A DNA stretch of 64,000 nt from Heligmosomoides polygyrus polygyrus (GCA_947396885.1 OX377202.1:1240001-1304000), one strand, 5' to 3'; shown: positions 29,600 through 41,589, counted from the first letter of the stretch. Program-made: numbers and translations. Notes: generated by a model not told the origin, from the sequence alone.

Positions 29600-31180
29600 A
29601 AGGGGTAAAGGGGAATCCACCATTTGTTCCCTTGGTCTGGGGAATAGCCGGCCCTTCAAGTGCACTTTGCCCTTGGCGTTCTACGTCGCCTATTCAGGAG
29701 TAGGCTGTTATCCGCTTAGAAATTCTCACAGCGGATAATCCGAGGCGCTGTTGCTTTAGAGGCAGTTTTTATCCAAAAATCTGACATGTGTGGGGTATCG
29801 CTTCAATACAGTCAAGTGCATACATATGCTTTTTTCAGTATCCATGGAGATAAACCCTCGGGGAAAATCCTTAGAAACCGAAAACCATTCTGGAGCAAAT
29901 TAGAGGAATAGTATGACCCTTTAGCTATTTTCTTTGACGCCGACACGACAACTACACGAAAACGCGCGCTTTCCCAGTTGGTTGGGGCCAGCCTAGATGT
30001 GTGCAATTTCGCGTCCCACTTTCCTTCACACAAAATTTCGACCGGTTCAAGATAGCAAAGCGTTCCCTGAGCTTGGCTAAAAGACGCCTGGCTGCATCTT
30101 GATATTTCTTCGTTTATAGACAGCGCTTCATCCACTAATTAGGAAGGTAACGCAATTTTACGCGATTCTGCACACATTCGATGCAGTTCCACCTTACTAA
30201 AAGAGCACTCCAACGCTACAAAAGTGTGCAAAAATTCCAGATGCAGTAGAAGACTCAAGTTCTTTCTGTGAATTTTTAGGCCTTAATTTATGCAATTTTT
30301 CCGTACGGCAATAATATGAGGTCTTAGCTGTTCATGCAGCAAATTTTCGAGCAATTTTTTCAATTTTTCTCCATATAAGTGGGCTTTTTCCTACATCCAA
30401 GACAAATAGACCATGGCGGTCAGGTCAACGTCTCAGATGGTGAAAGTCTACCCATTCTACCGTCCTATCCCCAACTTCACCGACTGACTACCTTGCCTGG
30501 ACCATCAAGTACGATTTCGTGCTCCACGGTCAATGCATGGGTTGCTGCTCACCTCAAACTGCCGCCTCTGGTGAATAATCGACCATGGCTGTCTGATTGG
30601 TTTGGTTTCCTGTTGTTAAACCTGTCCCTCGTTCCCGTCATTTCCAGCAAAAATCGATAAATTCGATCGATAACGGCTGTAGGAACCACATCGTTTACTT
30701 GCTGTGAAGCATTACTCGTTGTATAGACCATCATAGTGACCGCCTCGAGCGGTCAACATTGTACAAAAATCAATAAAATCGGTCAATAATGGCTCTGATT
30801 CGTATTGTCTATTTGCTGTGAAGCCTACTCATAGGCACCACGTGATTCTCTTCTCAACCGGACAGCTCTAAGCGAAAGTCGATAAAATCGATCGATAGTG
30901 GCCAGCAGATCGAGAGCATCGTTTGGGGTTGTAACCGTGAGATCGATGCCAGGCTAGGCAAGTCTTCCAACATTCGGAATCAGTTAATTCCTACCAAGAG
31001 TTCCATGGTCATGGCTTGTCTATATACTGGCCCCCAAAGACTAGGACAAGCGGAAACTACACATCCGAATACTTTCAGTAAATATAGAATGCATGGCGTA
31101 CGCCAGGAAAGGAATCTGGTCATGACCAATCATCGTAGTTATCCTTTATCCTTTATTTAAACAATTAAGTGAGGAAATTC
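29600..31180. other. No gene; inverted satellite fragments
   Basis: It contains ATCGAT-type monomers in the inverted orientation (30640-30960), a fragment shared with 46540 (CCAGTTGG...GTGTGCAAT near 29971) and a motif copy near 31092. No exon signals with open frames. Confidence 0.4.
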
Positions 31181-31187
31181 AGTACTA

Positions 31188-31325
31188 GTCTTTAATGTGG
31201 TCTACATGCGGGGGGGGGGGGGGGAACGCGCCAACCAATCAAAGCAACGAACGAGCACAACCCCTCTGATACACACGTTCTCTCTCTCTGCCGCCATGTA
31301 GGCTACACCAACGACCATTAACGGG
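31188..31325. repeat. Short MITE, ends as at 11211
   Basis: GTCTTTAATGTGGTCTACAT at the left and TGTAGGCTACACCAACGACC at the right are inverted relatives. It contains a poly-G run (about 31211-31225). Confidence 0.5.
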
Positions 31326-32044
31326 GATTCTTAGGCATAAAGGATAAGGAACAAAGTTAATCGATTTCTATTTGGGATGCGCCATGCATTCAACTTCTGA
31401 GGCAGTTTGAAGGTGTAGTAGGTCCATATAAATACTTGAGGTTTCCCGACGGTGGAGAGGGGCGAGGTGCATTTGGTCCTTCTCGAACAGGTCTGGTCTG
31501 GTACAAATTCACCTACGCAGGAATGCGCCATGCCTCTGTACAATCGCCGCTGATTGGTGGGTGTTTTGGTGGATAAAAATAGACTTGCTGCTGCTGCTGC
31601 TCAGATCGTTGCAAAAGCCTCGTCGTAGTCCATCCATTACCCTGTGGATAAAAAACTCCAAAGAGAGCAATGGTCGAGACAGCTGCCGCCTGATGATCCT
31701 TCGTGAAGACCACAGATCGTCAGAACATACATCTGGTGCTGAGTTCAGCAGTAGCAAGTAGGAACGTCAGAATACGTCTAGATGAAGTCCTTTCCTGGCT
31801 TTTAGATTCGCTTAGATCTCGCACTGATAGAGCTGCTCAGCCGTTCCGGCCCCGTCTGTGTTTCGACTTTTTTAGCCGACGGGGAATTGGGACTCGTTTC
31901 GAAAGATTTTCACGTGACGAGCACACGCGCCGCTGGTTTTTTGGGCAATTCAAGCACACGTGACCACGCCGTAGCACTTCTGGAACGAATGTAACACTGT
32001 TCGCGAACATATGGATCTGTGGCTACGAGGCTAAAGACCGATGG

Positions 32045-32239
32045 ATGCACGGGAATCACTTCAAATACAGTTCTGATCTACTTAAACGCCTACAGATGAC
32101 ATCTAACCTAGCCCTTGATACTTGCCTCTGTGAAATCTACAAGCTTTTAGCTCCACCTCACTCCATTGCTCTCAAGGAATGCCGAGAACACGAAACACGT
32201 CTCGAATTTAAATCGAAATTTTCCAAATTTATGACCTAA
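32045..32239 (+). CDS. Unrecognised small open frame, 64 codons
   Basis: It begins MHGNHFKYSSDLLKRLQM and ends KSKFSKFMT with normal-looking residue use and a proper stop. There is no clear acceptor or partner exon and no family match. It could be a fragment of a retrocopy or chance. Listed because it is not explained by any repeat I can see. Confidence 0.2.
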   Translation: MHGNHFKYSSDLLKRLQMTSNLALDTCLCEIYKLLAPPHSIALKECREHETRLEFKSKFSKFMT

Positions 32240-32331
32240 TCTAGCTCAACTCTGTACGGAAATAATACTTAGTGGGACACCGACTCTATACTCTTCTCCA
32301 GGATTTTTTTAGAAATAATTTTGAATTTTCA

Positions 32332-32353
32332 GGTTTAATTACCCAAGTTTGAG
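32332..32353 (+). other. SL1 spliced-leader sequence (copied)
   Basis: All 22 positions of the nematode SL1 exon are matched. It is not an SL RNA gene: no GT donor follows and no SL RNA body is seen. It marks the 5' end of the retrocopied mRNA. Confidence 0.85.
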
Positions 32354-32546
32354 AGTTTTCCGTGACAGTTGCTTCCCGAAGTTTCCTCCAAGTCAACAGA
32401 AATGGAGAGACAACAGTCTGTATGCTCCGTCTACGTCGGCAACGTGCCCTACCAGTGAGTGCACCGAAGAAGACGTCAGCAATCTCCTCAGTCAATCTGG
32501 ACAAGCCACATATAGAAATAGGTAATAAGAGCGCCACCAAGGGCTT
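32332..32546 (+). pseudogene. SL1-headed retrocopy of an RRM mRNA (CstF-64-like)
   Basis: The full 22-nt SL1 leader (GGTTTAATTACCCAAG... to 32353) is fused directly to a 5' UTR-like stretch and an ATG (32401). The frame reads SVYVGNVPYQ, an RRM RNP2 motif, and after a 4-bp tandem duplication (AGTG twice) continues as CTEEDVSNLLSQSG, then a worn RNP1-like SATKGF. VGNVPYQ-x-TEE is typical of CstF-64-type RRMs; that assignment is from memory of the family. Because the leader and codons are contiguous in genomic DNA, this is a copy of a trans-spliced mRNA. It is cut off at 32546 by an RTE fragment. Dead. Confidence 0.78.
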
Positions 32547-32710
32547 TAGGCATCCCTTCTGCGTGCCAGAATGGCCCAATCGACGTTCTTAGCAAGAACG
32601 TCATGAAGGCCGTCACATCTTTTACGAAAGAGCTCAATCAAAGGATAGCGAAACGTAGTACGTAGCTGGCCCACCTAATTTTCGACGACCAGGCCACGTG
32701 ACAGTCTATT
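32547..32710 (-). mobile_element. RTE fragment
   Basis: CGTGCCAGAATGGCCCAATCG and CTGGCCCACCTAATTTTCGAC are the reverse of conserved RTE 3' phrases (compare 8800-9010). Similar pieces lie near 32810, 33298, 55535, 55800 and 55985-56135. Confidence 0.55.
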
Positions 32711-32904
32711 GTCGTCGACCTGGAATCACGACGAAATCCAGGTATTTTTATTGTCAACCTGGACGTTCCCTGTCATCCGCACTAGCTGCTTAGGCTTGAA
32801 CCATCTCCATTCACCCCTTTCGCGTGCCAGACTAGCCCAGTTGTCTGCCTCGCTTGAGAAACCCGAAGAGCTCTGACTAGCATCACCTGATCATGAGGAA
32901 TGGG

Positions 32905-33065
32905 ACAAATATGGCTCAGTGGTAGTAGGCAGCGCTCGCATGACTCGCGCCTAGTTCAGATCCCTGGTACAAGACTGGGAGCAGAGAGGGTTGACAGTGC
33001 TACTGAGTCCAAGCGCGTCAAATTGAAACGCATGGCGTACTCCAAATGACCATTGGACCATTGGT
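32905..33065 (+). repeat. tRNA-derived SINE-like repeat
   Basis: The head TATGGCTCAGTGGTAG (A-box-like) with CTAGTTCAGATCCC (B-box-like) is followed by a short body and the tail ACGCATGGCGTACTCC. Not a functional tRNA: the arms do not fold cleanly. Confidence 0.5.
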
Positions 33066-33501
33066 CAACAGTTCATTGGGTACGTATTGGTTTTTTGGCC
33101 GATCTGGCCGGCTGAGCCAAATCCCGCAGATCAAAGAGACATCAGAGAGCCGAAACAGACGCGAATATATTATCACTAGAGTCTGTAGTACGCTAACAGA
33201 ACAGATAGCTGGCGCAGTGCCTTGATTGATTGTTCTGATACCCGCAAAGTATTCAGCCAATCAGAGCGTCCTTCCAGCAAAATGCCCATATGAATGGCCC
33301 ACCTAATTTTGAACGACCTAGGGCACTATACAACGTTTCTAATTCTTACCCTCGACGTCAAACGAAACTCGTCCCGTTCGGACGTTGATGTAATTATTGT
33401 GCAAGTTCGCTCAAAAACCCTCAAAATAATCCCAGAATTCGGCAGAGAGCTGGGTAAACCAGCATTATCCAGCTCTCTACCTAGGTCATCTTACCCCGCA
33501 G

Positions 33502-33602
33502 TATCCTTACCTTGGCAGCGGTTACGCCGAAGAACCTGCAGATGCCTCGAACGTTTCTCGACCCGGTACGGCAATTACCGTAGCCGACGAGGCGGTTCCA
33601 AG
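33502..33602 (+). CDS. Candidate plus-strand exon
   Basis: The acceptor is TCTTACCCCGCAG and the donor CCAAG|GTGAGC. The 101 nt are open in phase 0 and read YPYLGSGYAEEPADASNV and on, well-mixed coding-like residues. The reverse strand also has a donor-like GTAAGG at its end, so strand is not certain. It adjoins GC-rich island 2. If real it is part of a second gene nested in gene A, or an unrelated fragment. Confidence 0.3.
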
Positions 33603-33790
33603 GTGAGCGGCCGCCGGCTGGTCAGTGGCCGCGCGCGGACGGACGGCGGCGGCCGCTGAGTCACCAGCAGCGGCGGAGCGGGGCGGCCGCCACAGTATGA
33701 CGTAGCCGTCGGATCAATAGCACCGGCTGCCGGCACGACCGTCGACACCGGCCACGCCGACTGAATGACGACGAGGTGTTCTGCACGGCG
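33590..33790. other. GC-rich island 2
   Basis: It is CGG/GCC-rich (GCGGCGGCCGCTG and similar), about 200 bp, directly 3' of the candidate exon at 33502-33602. Confidence 0.6.
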
Positions 33791-33949
33791 AAGACCTCGA
33801 ACGGCTCCATATTCAGTGCATTAAGTAATCAATAATCGATCATTTAGTCGAACTCGAAGGAACCGAGCGTCCTTCTCTGTGATTTTGAGCTCAAATTATC
33901 ATAGATCGTGTGCTTAACCAGAGGACGGTAATGTTCATTGTAGCCGACG

Positions 33950-34400
33950 GCAGCGCCTGGGTAAAGCATGCGAATCGATGAAGATCGATGGCGCGACAAA
34001 AATCGATATGTACGCTTTGTTCGTAGCCAAGTGACTGCTTTCTCGAACTATAAACAAGCTTTGCCACCATCTAGTCCATGTTCTTCTAACCGCCATACCC
34101 CTCCCTTCCAACCCTCCGCCTCCAAACGCAATACCAGGTGATGTAGATAATCAATAATCGATCATCTTGTCGAAATCAAAGCACTCCAGAAGCATGAAGC
34201 GTTCTGTGCAATTTTTCGTTCAAAAGATTGGCCGGATAGGACGGGGTTCATGGTAGCCGACGGCAGCGTAGCGCTTATGTAGAGCATGCGAATCGATTAA
34301 TGCAGACCGACGATCGCACGATAAAAATCAATACGCATGCTTTGCTCGGGAGTCTAATCACTGCTTTCTTGAACTATAAACAGATTATACCATCAACTAG
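33950..34400. repeat. Diverged tandem pair around GCATGCGAATCGAT
   Basis: Two copies about 320 bp apart share GTAGCCGACGGCAGCG, AGCATGCGAATCGAT, ACTGCTTTCT and GAACTATAAACA. A third piece occurs near 5268. No coding sequence. Confidence 0.55.
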
Positions 34401-34449
34401 TCTACGCTCTTCTAAATCAGGAACGGTTCTTCCAGGTTCGTCAGGGAGT

Positions 34450-35440
34450 CCAGCGGGGAAAATTTTGGCTCATTGGGGAATTTAGGTCTTTCCATTCCTT
34501 CAACTGCAGCCCTTTTTCGACGCCGCTCGACGCGAACGATCGAATCAGCTCTTTCCGGTCTCAAAGGGCTGATAAGGTGGACTCTGTCGGGAGCCGTGAC
34601 GTATGCGCTGACCGGCCAGTGAAGCGCTGACCACCACTATCTGGGTGCTGGTCTGTAATCAGCACAGCGGCAAACAGTTCGGGTCTCAAAATTTGAAAAA
34701 AAACGGCGCCAGAGATCAGCGTGGTTTCCTACGACAAGTGCCTGCCCAGCTATGCTACCATACTCGCTTTCCTATTCAGAAGGAGTTCCACTTCTCCTGA
34801 CTCTTCCTGATGATCAACGGCTGGACCTGCTAGCAATGGTCATCCATACCGACTGATTCAACGGCTAAATGCGCACGGAATGCCGAAAAAACGGCTGACT
34901 CACCTCTGGACGTCACCTTTCTGCAAAGTTCCGAAGGAATTGGAGCCCTGGATACCGTCTATAGTATAGTAGGTACGGTAAAATTTCTATTGAACAGCTG
35001 CCCTGAACCTATGAGGAGTTACCAGGTCTGACACGAAGGAAACGAGCAAAAATACACAGAAGAGGTGTAGGAGAGATAGTAGCCAACAATAGAGACGGTA
35101 TCTAGCTCGTTAATATATAGGGGTCAGTAGCGTAATGGAGTACTTGGCAGCAATCTTTCATACTTTAAAATGGATCCGCTACGATTTTGGGAAGTGTTTT
35201 GGGCAACATAAGAACTGCAGGACTTCATAACAATTTTCCTGGGACCGATTTCTGTTTTTTTTTTTTCAAAATTTACCAGAGCCACGAGCCAGAAACATTC
35301 TGAAGCCTTATGAGACTCTGATGGCACTACAGGACGTCATAAGAAGACAACACACTTCCAAATCTCTCCTAAACCAGATACAATCTCCTCAAGTGCTCCT
35401 GGAACGTCTTAGTCAACCAGGATGCAGTTACGGACGAAAT
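34450..35440. other. No gene seen
   Basis: No exon-like frame with splice signals and no repeat family I can name. Confidence 0.35.
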
Positions 35441-35489
35441 TACACAGCTAACCCATACCACAGGCGGAAACATTTGAAGACCAAGTGAA

Positions 35490-36870
35490 ATAGTGAAATC
35501 CATTGGAAAATCGATATATCGATCGATATTGACCGGTCAATCGATAATGTTCCCCTCCAGAGAAACCGTTCCAACAGCCTCCATACTGTCGTGCATCGGC
35601 ACACAATTTGGCTGATTCTGTACGTAAGCAGTAAAGTCGCTCCCAAGTGTCATTAATTTTGCGCGGACGCACACATAGACACACTGAGATATAACCTATT
35701 TGTCGATAGTGGTCGATCGATGATACCGTGTTTCAGTCGTGAATCTTGTTCAAAGACCAGCAATATAGCGTGATTCCCACCACCAAAATGATAAATCCGA
35801 ACAAAAATCGATATATCGATCGATATTGACCGATCAATCGATAATGTTTCCTCCCGGAGAATCCCTTTCAACGACCGTCAGAATTCCGTGCATCAGCACA
35901 TAATTATGGTTAGGCTGTTTCTGCACCTAAGCAGTGAAGCCCCTCCCAAATGTCATTAATTTTGCGCGGACCCACACTCAGACATACGGAGATATAACTC
36001 ATTTGTCGATAGTGGTCGTTCGATAACGTGTTTCAGTTGTGAATCTTGCTGATGTTGACTCCCACCATCAAAATGACAAATCCGTACAAAAATCGATATA
36101 TTGATCGATATTGATTGTTAATTTCCTTCAAGGGATGCCCATGTACTGAGCATCATCTCCTCGTGCATCGATAACGACCGTTGATTGGCTGACTCTCTAC
36201 ATCAGCTATGAAACACTTTCCCAAAGGCCATTAATTTTGCACGGACAGACATATGGACAGACAGATAAACGAAAGGACCGTCTCAGTAGTTGATTGATGT
36301 CATGCTTTTTGGGCAAATCTAGCCTTGAACAACATATTAGGACGATTCACAGTTGAAATGGCTAAATCCGAACAAAAATCGATATGTCGACCAATATTGA
36401 TTGGTATACGGATACAAATTTTTTTCAGAGAAGCACTATATTATAGTCCGATGCATACGATATCGATACTGAACGTCGATCGACCAAGTGATTCTGCGTA
36501 CAAGCTGCGAAGCCTCTTCTCGAGTGCCAATAATTTCGCGCCGACAGCAATGCAGACGGACGGACGCATAAACGAGACGACTATGTAATTGAGTAGTCAA
36601 TATCAATTACACGGATATTGGCTGACGAATCAATAGCGTGTTTTTATTTTGAGACCTGCTCAGAAAGCAGCAAAATAGCGGGATTTCCAGGTGAAAGATG
36701 AAATCCCTCCAAAATCGATATATCGATCGACATTGATCGGACCCCCTTCAAGAGAAGCCTGTTCTAAGGCCATTATGGTCGCTCGCGTTCATCGGTAATG
36801 ATCGTTGCTTACCTGACCACCCAACGGCCAGTAATTCGGCGCGGACAGACATGCGGACAAACGGACGTTC
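35490..36870. repeat. Tandem repeat, about 300-bp unit, five copies
   Basis: Each unit has AAAAATCGATATATCGATCG followed about 130-150 bp later by CATTAATTTTGCGCGGAC and a run of C/A-rich sequence. The GCGCGGAC anchors fall near 35661, 35964, 36238, 36537 and 36839 (steps of about 274-303). Isolated copies of the anchor occur at 6923, 43835, 44115 and, inverted, 52125. Confidence 0.7.
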
Positions 36871-38147
36871 TTCTTATCATGCTTCGCAGGACTTTTTTCA
36901 TTATAGTTTTAGTTCTATGAATGCATATAATATTTCAGAGGAGTAACAAACACAAAGCTATACCGGCTGAGAGAAGCCTATTGGAAGAATTCGCCGCTAA
37001 TAAACGTGGGCTTTTCTTTGAGTGCAAAAGACACCGCTTCAAAAATCTTCTAAAAAAAACGCGTGAGAACACATATCTAGCCCCTGCTCCGGGCGAATCT
37101 CCAGCCTTAAATCGTTATCGAAAAATCAGAAGGATCACCAATTCCGGCCCTTTTGGTAGCTTTTATTGACCCTTTCCCGTGAGGTTCGGAGCGTCCTCGG
37201 GCGTGACGCAAGGGGTGTCACAAGCATCCACCAGATGATTCAGCATCAGAAAAAGCCCTTAACTATTCCTCTGCGGCTGAGTCATCGCCAAATCTTCTGT
37301 TTGTTGGCTCGAATTTTCAAGGATCCAGTGATTCCGATGGACAAGCGCCGACGGAACACACTCGCTCGCAGCACCAGACGCATCAGACGGAAGACCGCGC
37401 GTTTTTTGGAGGAAATCTTTACAACGACGACCACGACCACGACTACGACGGCGAAGCGATCCACCTTTGCAGGAGATCTTATCGATTCCGAGGGAAAAAG
37501 CGGCGCAGTGGGGCGGCGGCGGTTTTTCTCCGACGGTTTTCAGCCGTTTTTCCGCTCGCTACAGTAATCTACGTGGTCTGATGGAGTTGCCGAGCGCTCT
37601 CGCTCATTGTCCGCTCATACGTTGCAGAATCTCGCAACGGCCAGTAAGTAGCGATCGATGGTTTTGGATTGAATTGCTCGTCTCGACCGTCGCAGCCTGT
37701 CAGCCGACCGGCTGGCCGCTTCAGCCGAACTGGCGGCACTCGAAGAACGGATAGTGGTCATTCGTTCTTTTGTATGTGAAGAATGGACCTCTGGGAATTC
37801 TCGTCGGAATTCCTGGAAGATAAAAATGAAAAATCAATAAATCAATACATGGTACTGACGACATTATTAGGACCATTTCATTAAAAATCAGTATTTTTCG
37901 GCAACAGCAGGCAATCGAGGGATATTTCGAAGCAGTTTGGGACCATAAGATCAGGCTTAGGTCCTGAACGTTGCACTTTTTTACAGATGTTTCCTGTACG
38001 AACATCATGGAAATTTATTTGCTTCGAAATAACAGGCAGTCCCCGATTTACGTAGGCATTTTTTAAAGATTTGAGAATTTAGAGCCACTTCCTGCTACAG
38101 AGAAAAGGTTTGATCATCATCACGCGGCGAAGACGACAGCCTGTAAT

Positions 38148-38169
38148 GGTTTAATTACCCAAGTTTGAG
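38148..38169 (+). other. SL1 spliced-leader sequence (copied)
   Basis: It matches all 22 bases of SL1. It is followed directly by coding-type sequence, not by the intron of an SL RNA gene. Confidence 0.85.
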
Positions 38170-38450
38170 AAACATGCGGCTTCAGCAGCTGGATCGAAAA
38201 GTCAGAGCAACAGAATCGAGGATTCTCCGTGTACAAAGGGAACCTAAACCTACGAGCCGCATAAGCCACCACCTTCAGAAGCGATTACGACCTTCCAGAA
38301 GACAAATGCTTGCACAGGCTTCGGATAGCAGGAATATCTTCTTTGAAGCATCCTGGAACCTGTGCCCCACAAGCCAAGGATCATTGTCAGTGTTTAGAGG
38401 CCTACCGGAGTCAGAATCTGTGAAAAAAGTGCAAAAAAATTAATAAAGAA
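38148..38450 (+). pseudogene. SL1-headed retrocopy of an unknown mRNA
   Basis: A second exact SL1 leader (38148-38169) is followed by AAAC and an ATG (38174). The frame stays open for 90 codons (MRLQQLDRKVRATESR to the TAA at 38441), strongly basic, then AATAAA at 38442-38447. The short 5' UTR and the polyadenylation signal close to the stop look like a compact trans-spliced mRNA copied into DNA. The parent is not recognised, and the current frame may not be the original one because the copy may carry indels. No poly-A tail is visible. Confidence 0.65.
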
Positions 38451-39194
38451 GGCACCTGGAGAATATGACAAAGAATATGACATCGGCTCCTCTAAAAATT
38501 CTAGAAATCCCGCAATAAAATCCTTCTCTTCACTATGCTATACGCTGTTCGTCCACACATGTATTATGTATTTTTACGGATTCTCGAAAAAAACCTAAGG
38601 AAAAATCGATACTTGTCGTTAATGTGGCCTACACCGGGATGCGACAACTCGCCGGCCATTCTCAACCAATCAGAACACTGACCGAACACACGTTAACCAA
38701 TCAACCTACCAACTTTACACGACCACAGCGGGCGGCACACACTCCATGGAAACTTCACAAATTGGCGAATTTAATCGCTCTTGATTAATTTTTGAATTGA
38801 AAACAAACCTTGAAGACATATGAGGTTGTTTGGGTTTAAAAGCTGAAAACGCTTCACATAATCGATCATGCTGAAGTCCTCAATTTTTTAACGAAAAATT
38901 AGTTTTATCGATAGGACAGTCGTTACCTAGTTTAAAACTTCAAACCACTCTCGTTGTTCTTTCGTTAAAAAATTGTCACATTTTTTGCGGAAATTCCAGA
39001 CGGTGAAACGAACAGCTCGACCATTTTCGTATTCCACTTTGTATGAAATGTTACCCCAATAAAAAAAAAACTCAAAAACTCTCAAAAACTGTGCCCGGTC
39101 CAGAAGAATATCTGAAGACACCATACTGATCCATAAAAGAAGGCAGTAATGGCCTAATCGTCGTGCATTAGCCTTATTTTAAGGGTCAAAGTCG

Positions 39195-39430
39195 CACAGG
39201 AGTAGCTCAGCCGGTAGAATGCGGCGGTTCGGCGCGCACCCCGGATCGATTTTAGGTTCGATTCACGTCCAAGTCAACCGATTCCCTTGTGGATGCATTG
39301 GACAAGCCGTAGAAATGTCTGAAAGGACACCGCTCACTTTCCTTTTTCCGTCGAGTAAGCGATTGCAAGCGGATTCTGTTGAAGTACAATGCATGGCCTA
39401 TCCCAATTGACGGTCTAAATAAAGCCGCCT
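39195..39430 (+). repeat. tRNA-derived SINE
   Basis: TAGCTCAGCCGG (a full A box) and GGTTCGATTCA (a near-perfect B box) lie 45 bp apart. The body leads to the tail GTACAATGCATGGCCTATCCC. It is the clearest tRNA-like head in the window, but the stems needed for a working tRNA are absent. Confidence 0.7.
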
Positions 39431-39479
39431 TCAATCTTAACACCATCATTCCATTTCTTGGCTTCACAGAAGTATTCCA

Positions 39480-41040
39480 ATCGGTTCTGTAGAACCAAAG
39501 CTACTACACGTTAGCTACATTTCGGAATGCGCCATGCATGCGACTTTTTGCGTTCGCTGACGCATTTGAATCCCAACAAATATGTAGATCACCACATATT
39601 GGTCCATAAAAAGCGACGCCAAACGACTTAAGGTCAAATCCATTTTCCTATGGATTATCGAGCTGTTCCCAATCAATATCAACCATTAAAAAACGTTCGC
39701 ATCGCTTAACTCAAGCATATCGATTTCTTCGACAATCGTAGAATTTTTTAGAAGGAATTTACTAAATTTTGTATTAAAAAGACTTGAAAAATCATGCTCT
39801 TAAGTAGTCGCTCTAACCCTCTAACCCGGTCTAATCGGTTCTGGTACCAATTCTCAGATAACTTGTTACTTCTATGGTGCGAGAAGACGTTTCCTCAATG
39901 GATAAAGTCGACTACACTTCGGAGTGCGCCATGCGTTCCACATTCTGCGTCCGCAGACGCAACTGAATCCCAAAAAAAAGGCTTATATTCATCCATAAAA
40001 AGAAGTACTAATCAATTTCAAGCCATTTCCCTTTATCAATGAATTATCGATCTGTTGCTGATCAATGTCAATCTTTAGAAAATGTTCGCACCGCTTAACC
40101 CAAACACCAGTTTTTTTTCGAAAATTGAACCAAGTTTTTAATGAGAAAACTAATTTTTATACTAAATTAGGAGAGGAACAGTCTAGGGAATCATAAAACG
40201 TACTAGCCTTCACCAAAGGAGAACTTTTAGATTCTGAAGCCATTTCTCTGAGAATCTGTTACTTGTATGGTCCGAGGAAACGTTTCCTCAATGGATGAAA
40301 TCGATTACACTTCGGCATGCGCCATGCATCCCACATTCTGCGTTCGCAGACGCGATTGATTCCAACAAATAGACGTGAAGACGCCACATATTCCATAAAA
40401 GGAGGTACTGATGAGTTTAAGGCCAATTTCCGCCCTCAATGGATCATCAATCTGTTGCTGATCAATACCAACCTCTAATAAATGTTTACATCGCCTATCT
40501 CAAACATATCGACCTTTTCGAAAATCGTTTTGAATTTTTTTGACGAAAAAATTGAATTTTTTCAATATGAGAAGCCCACAAAAGGAGAACTTTTGGATTC
40601 TGAAGTCATTTCTCTGAGAATCTGTTACTTGTATGGTGCGGCGAATCATTCCTCAATCGATGAAAATGGAATGCAGTTCGGAGTGCGCCATGCACACGAC
40701 TTTCTACGCTCGCCGTCCCACTTGATCTACAACGAATATACCTAATTATAAACCTGGACATCGTTCCATAAAACAGCACGCTAATCGATCTATGGTCAAT
40801 TCCTCTCAATTGATAACTGAGCTGTTGCTGATCAATATCAACCTCTAATAAATATTCACTCCGCTCCATACGAACATTATGAACGTATCGATTTTTTCGA
40901 AAAACGTCGTGTCGAAATTTGGTTTGTGAAAATTCCGTATTTCTTTACTAATAATAGATGTCCACAGCTCTTAACTAAAGAAATCGATTTCTTCGAAAAT
41001 CGTGCCGATTTTTTGCATGAAATTTCAGATTTTTCAACTA
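39480..41040. repeat. Tandem cluster, about 366-397-bp unit, four copies
   Basis: Each unit contains CTGTTACTT, CGTTTCCTCAATGGAT, TTCGGAGTGCGCCATGC, TGCGTTCGCAGACGC, GATCAATATCAACC and CGATTTTTTCGAAAA-like phrases. The TGCGCCATGC core starts at 39528, 39925, 40318 and 40684. The units are diverged but collinear. A partial fifth unit follows to about 41040. Confidence 0.75.
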
Positions 41041-41242
41041 AAAATTGCATTAGAAATTTAAAAATCCATGTTATTAGTCTAAAGAATTATCGGACTAATC
41101 TTTTCAACCAGGCCTAGTGAATTCAGAGGCCAAGAAATCGTTCTTCAATCGATGACTATCGAACAGACTGCCACGTGACGAAAACAGAATTTGTTCGTTC
41201 GCTCCTGAATTTCGTAAGAAGCCACCAGTCCTATAGGACTGG

Positions 41243-41261
41243 CTGGCTGGCTGGCTGGCCA
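41243..41261. repeat. (GGCT)n microsatellite
   Basis: Four and a half GGCT units form the run. Confidence 0.8.
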
Positions 41262-41366
41262 AGAACGCGATCGATTTCAAAACCTTCCGAGAACAATCAA
41301 GTCGCTCGGAATTCTGAAGCTGAAGCGCCTAACGAGAGGAGCAAGGGCGAAGAGAAGACGACTCAC

Positions 41367-41425
41367 ATTGTCGACGTCGGTGGCCGTGTCGTTCGGTGCT
41401 TGTGGTACTTTGACGTTCTCCGCTT
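41367..41425 (-). CDS. Gene A, internal exon (59 nt)
   Basis: The acceptor is CGCGTATTTGCAG and the donor GACAAT|GTGAGT, both near consensus. All three frames are open over so short a stretch. The frame that takes one base from the exon at 60001-60172 reads (E)AENVKVPQAPNDTATDVDN and ends in phase 0, as the exon at 11407-11511 needs. The length arithmetic (1 + 59 = 60) is therefore consistent with both neighbours. The peptide is polar and probably disordered. Confidence 0.5.
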
Positions 41426-41589
41426 CTGCAAATACGCGACGTGAAACGCTTTCGAAATCGATGATTTTCAGAAGAAGAAAGAACCACTGGAAGGACTCCT
41501 AGAGGGCAGAGACACGCACACACGCAAGCATCGTCACCGCGCCTGTATCCTGAGCTCACAATTCGCGATCTTTAAGCAGTCGCAATTGA

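Noticed and set aside
32332..32353. SL1 RNA gene
   Set aside because: The leader is not followed by a GT donor or the SL RNA body but by a 5' UTR and coding sequence.
39195..39270. Functional tRNA gene
   Set aside because: A and B boxes are present but the acceptor and anticodon arms do not pair, and a SINE body and tail follow.
39480..41040. CRISPR-like array
   Set aside because: Units are about 390 bp and diverged throughout, with no short identical repeats and unique spacers. The genome is eukaryotic.
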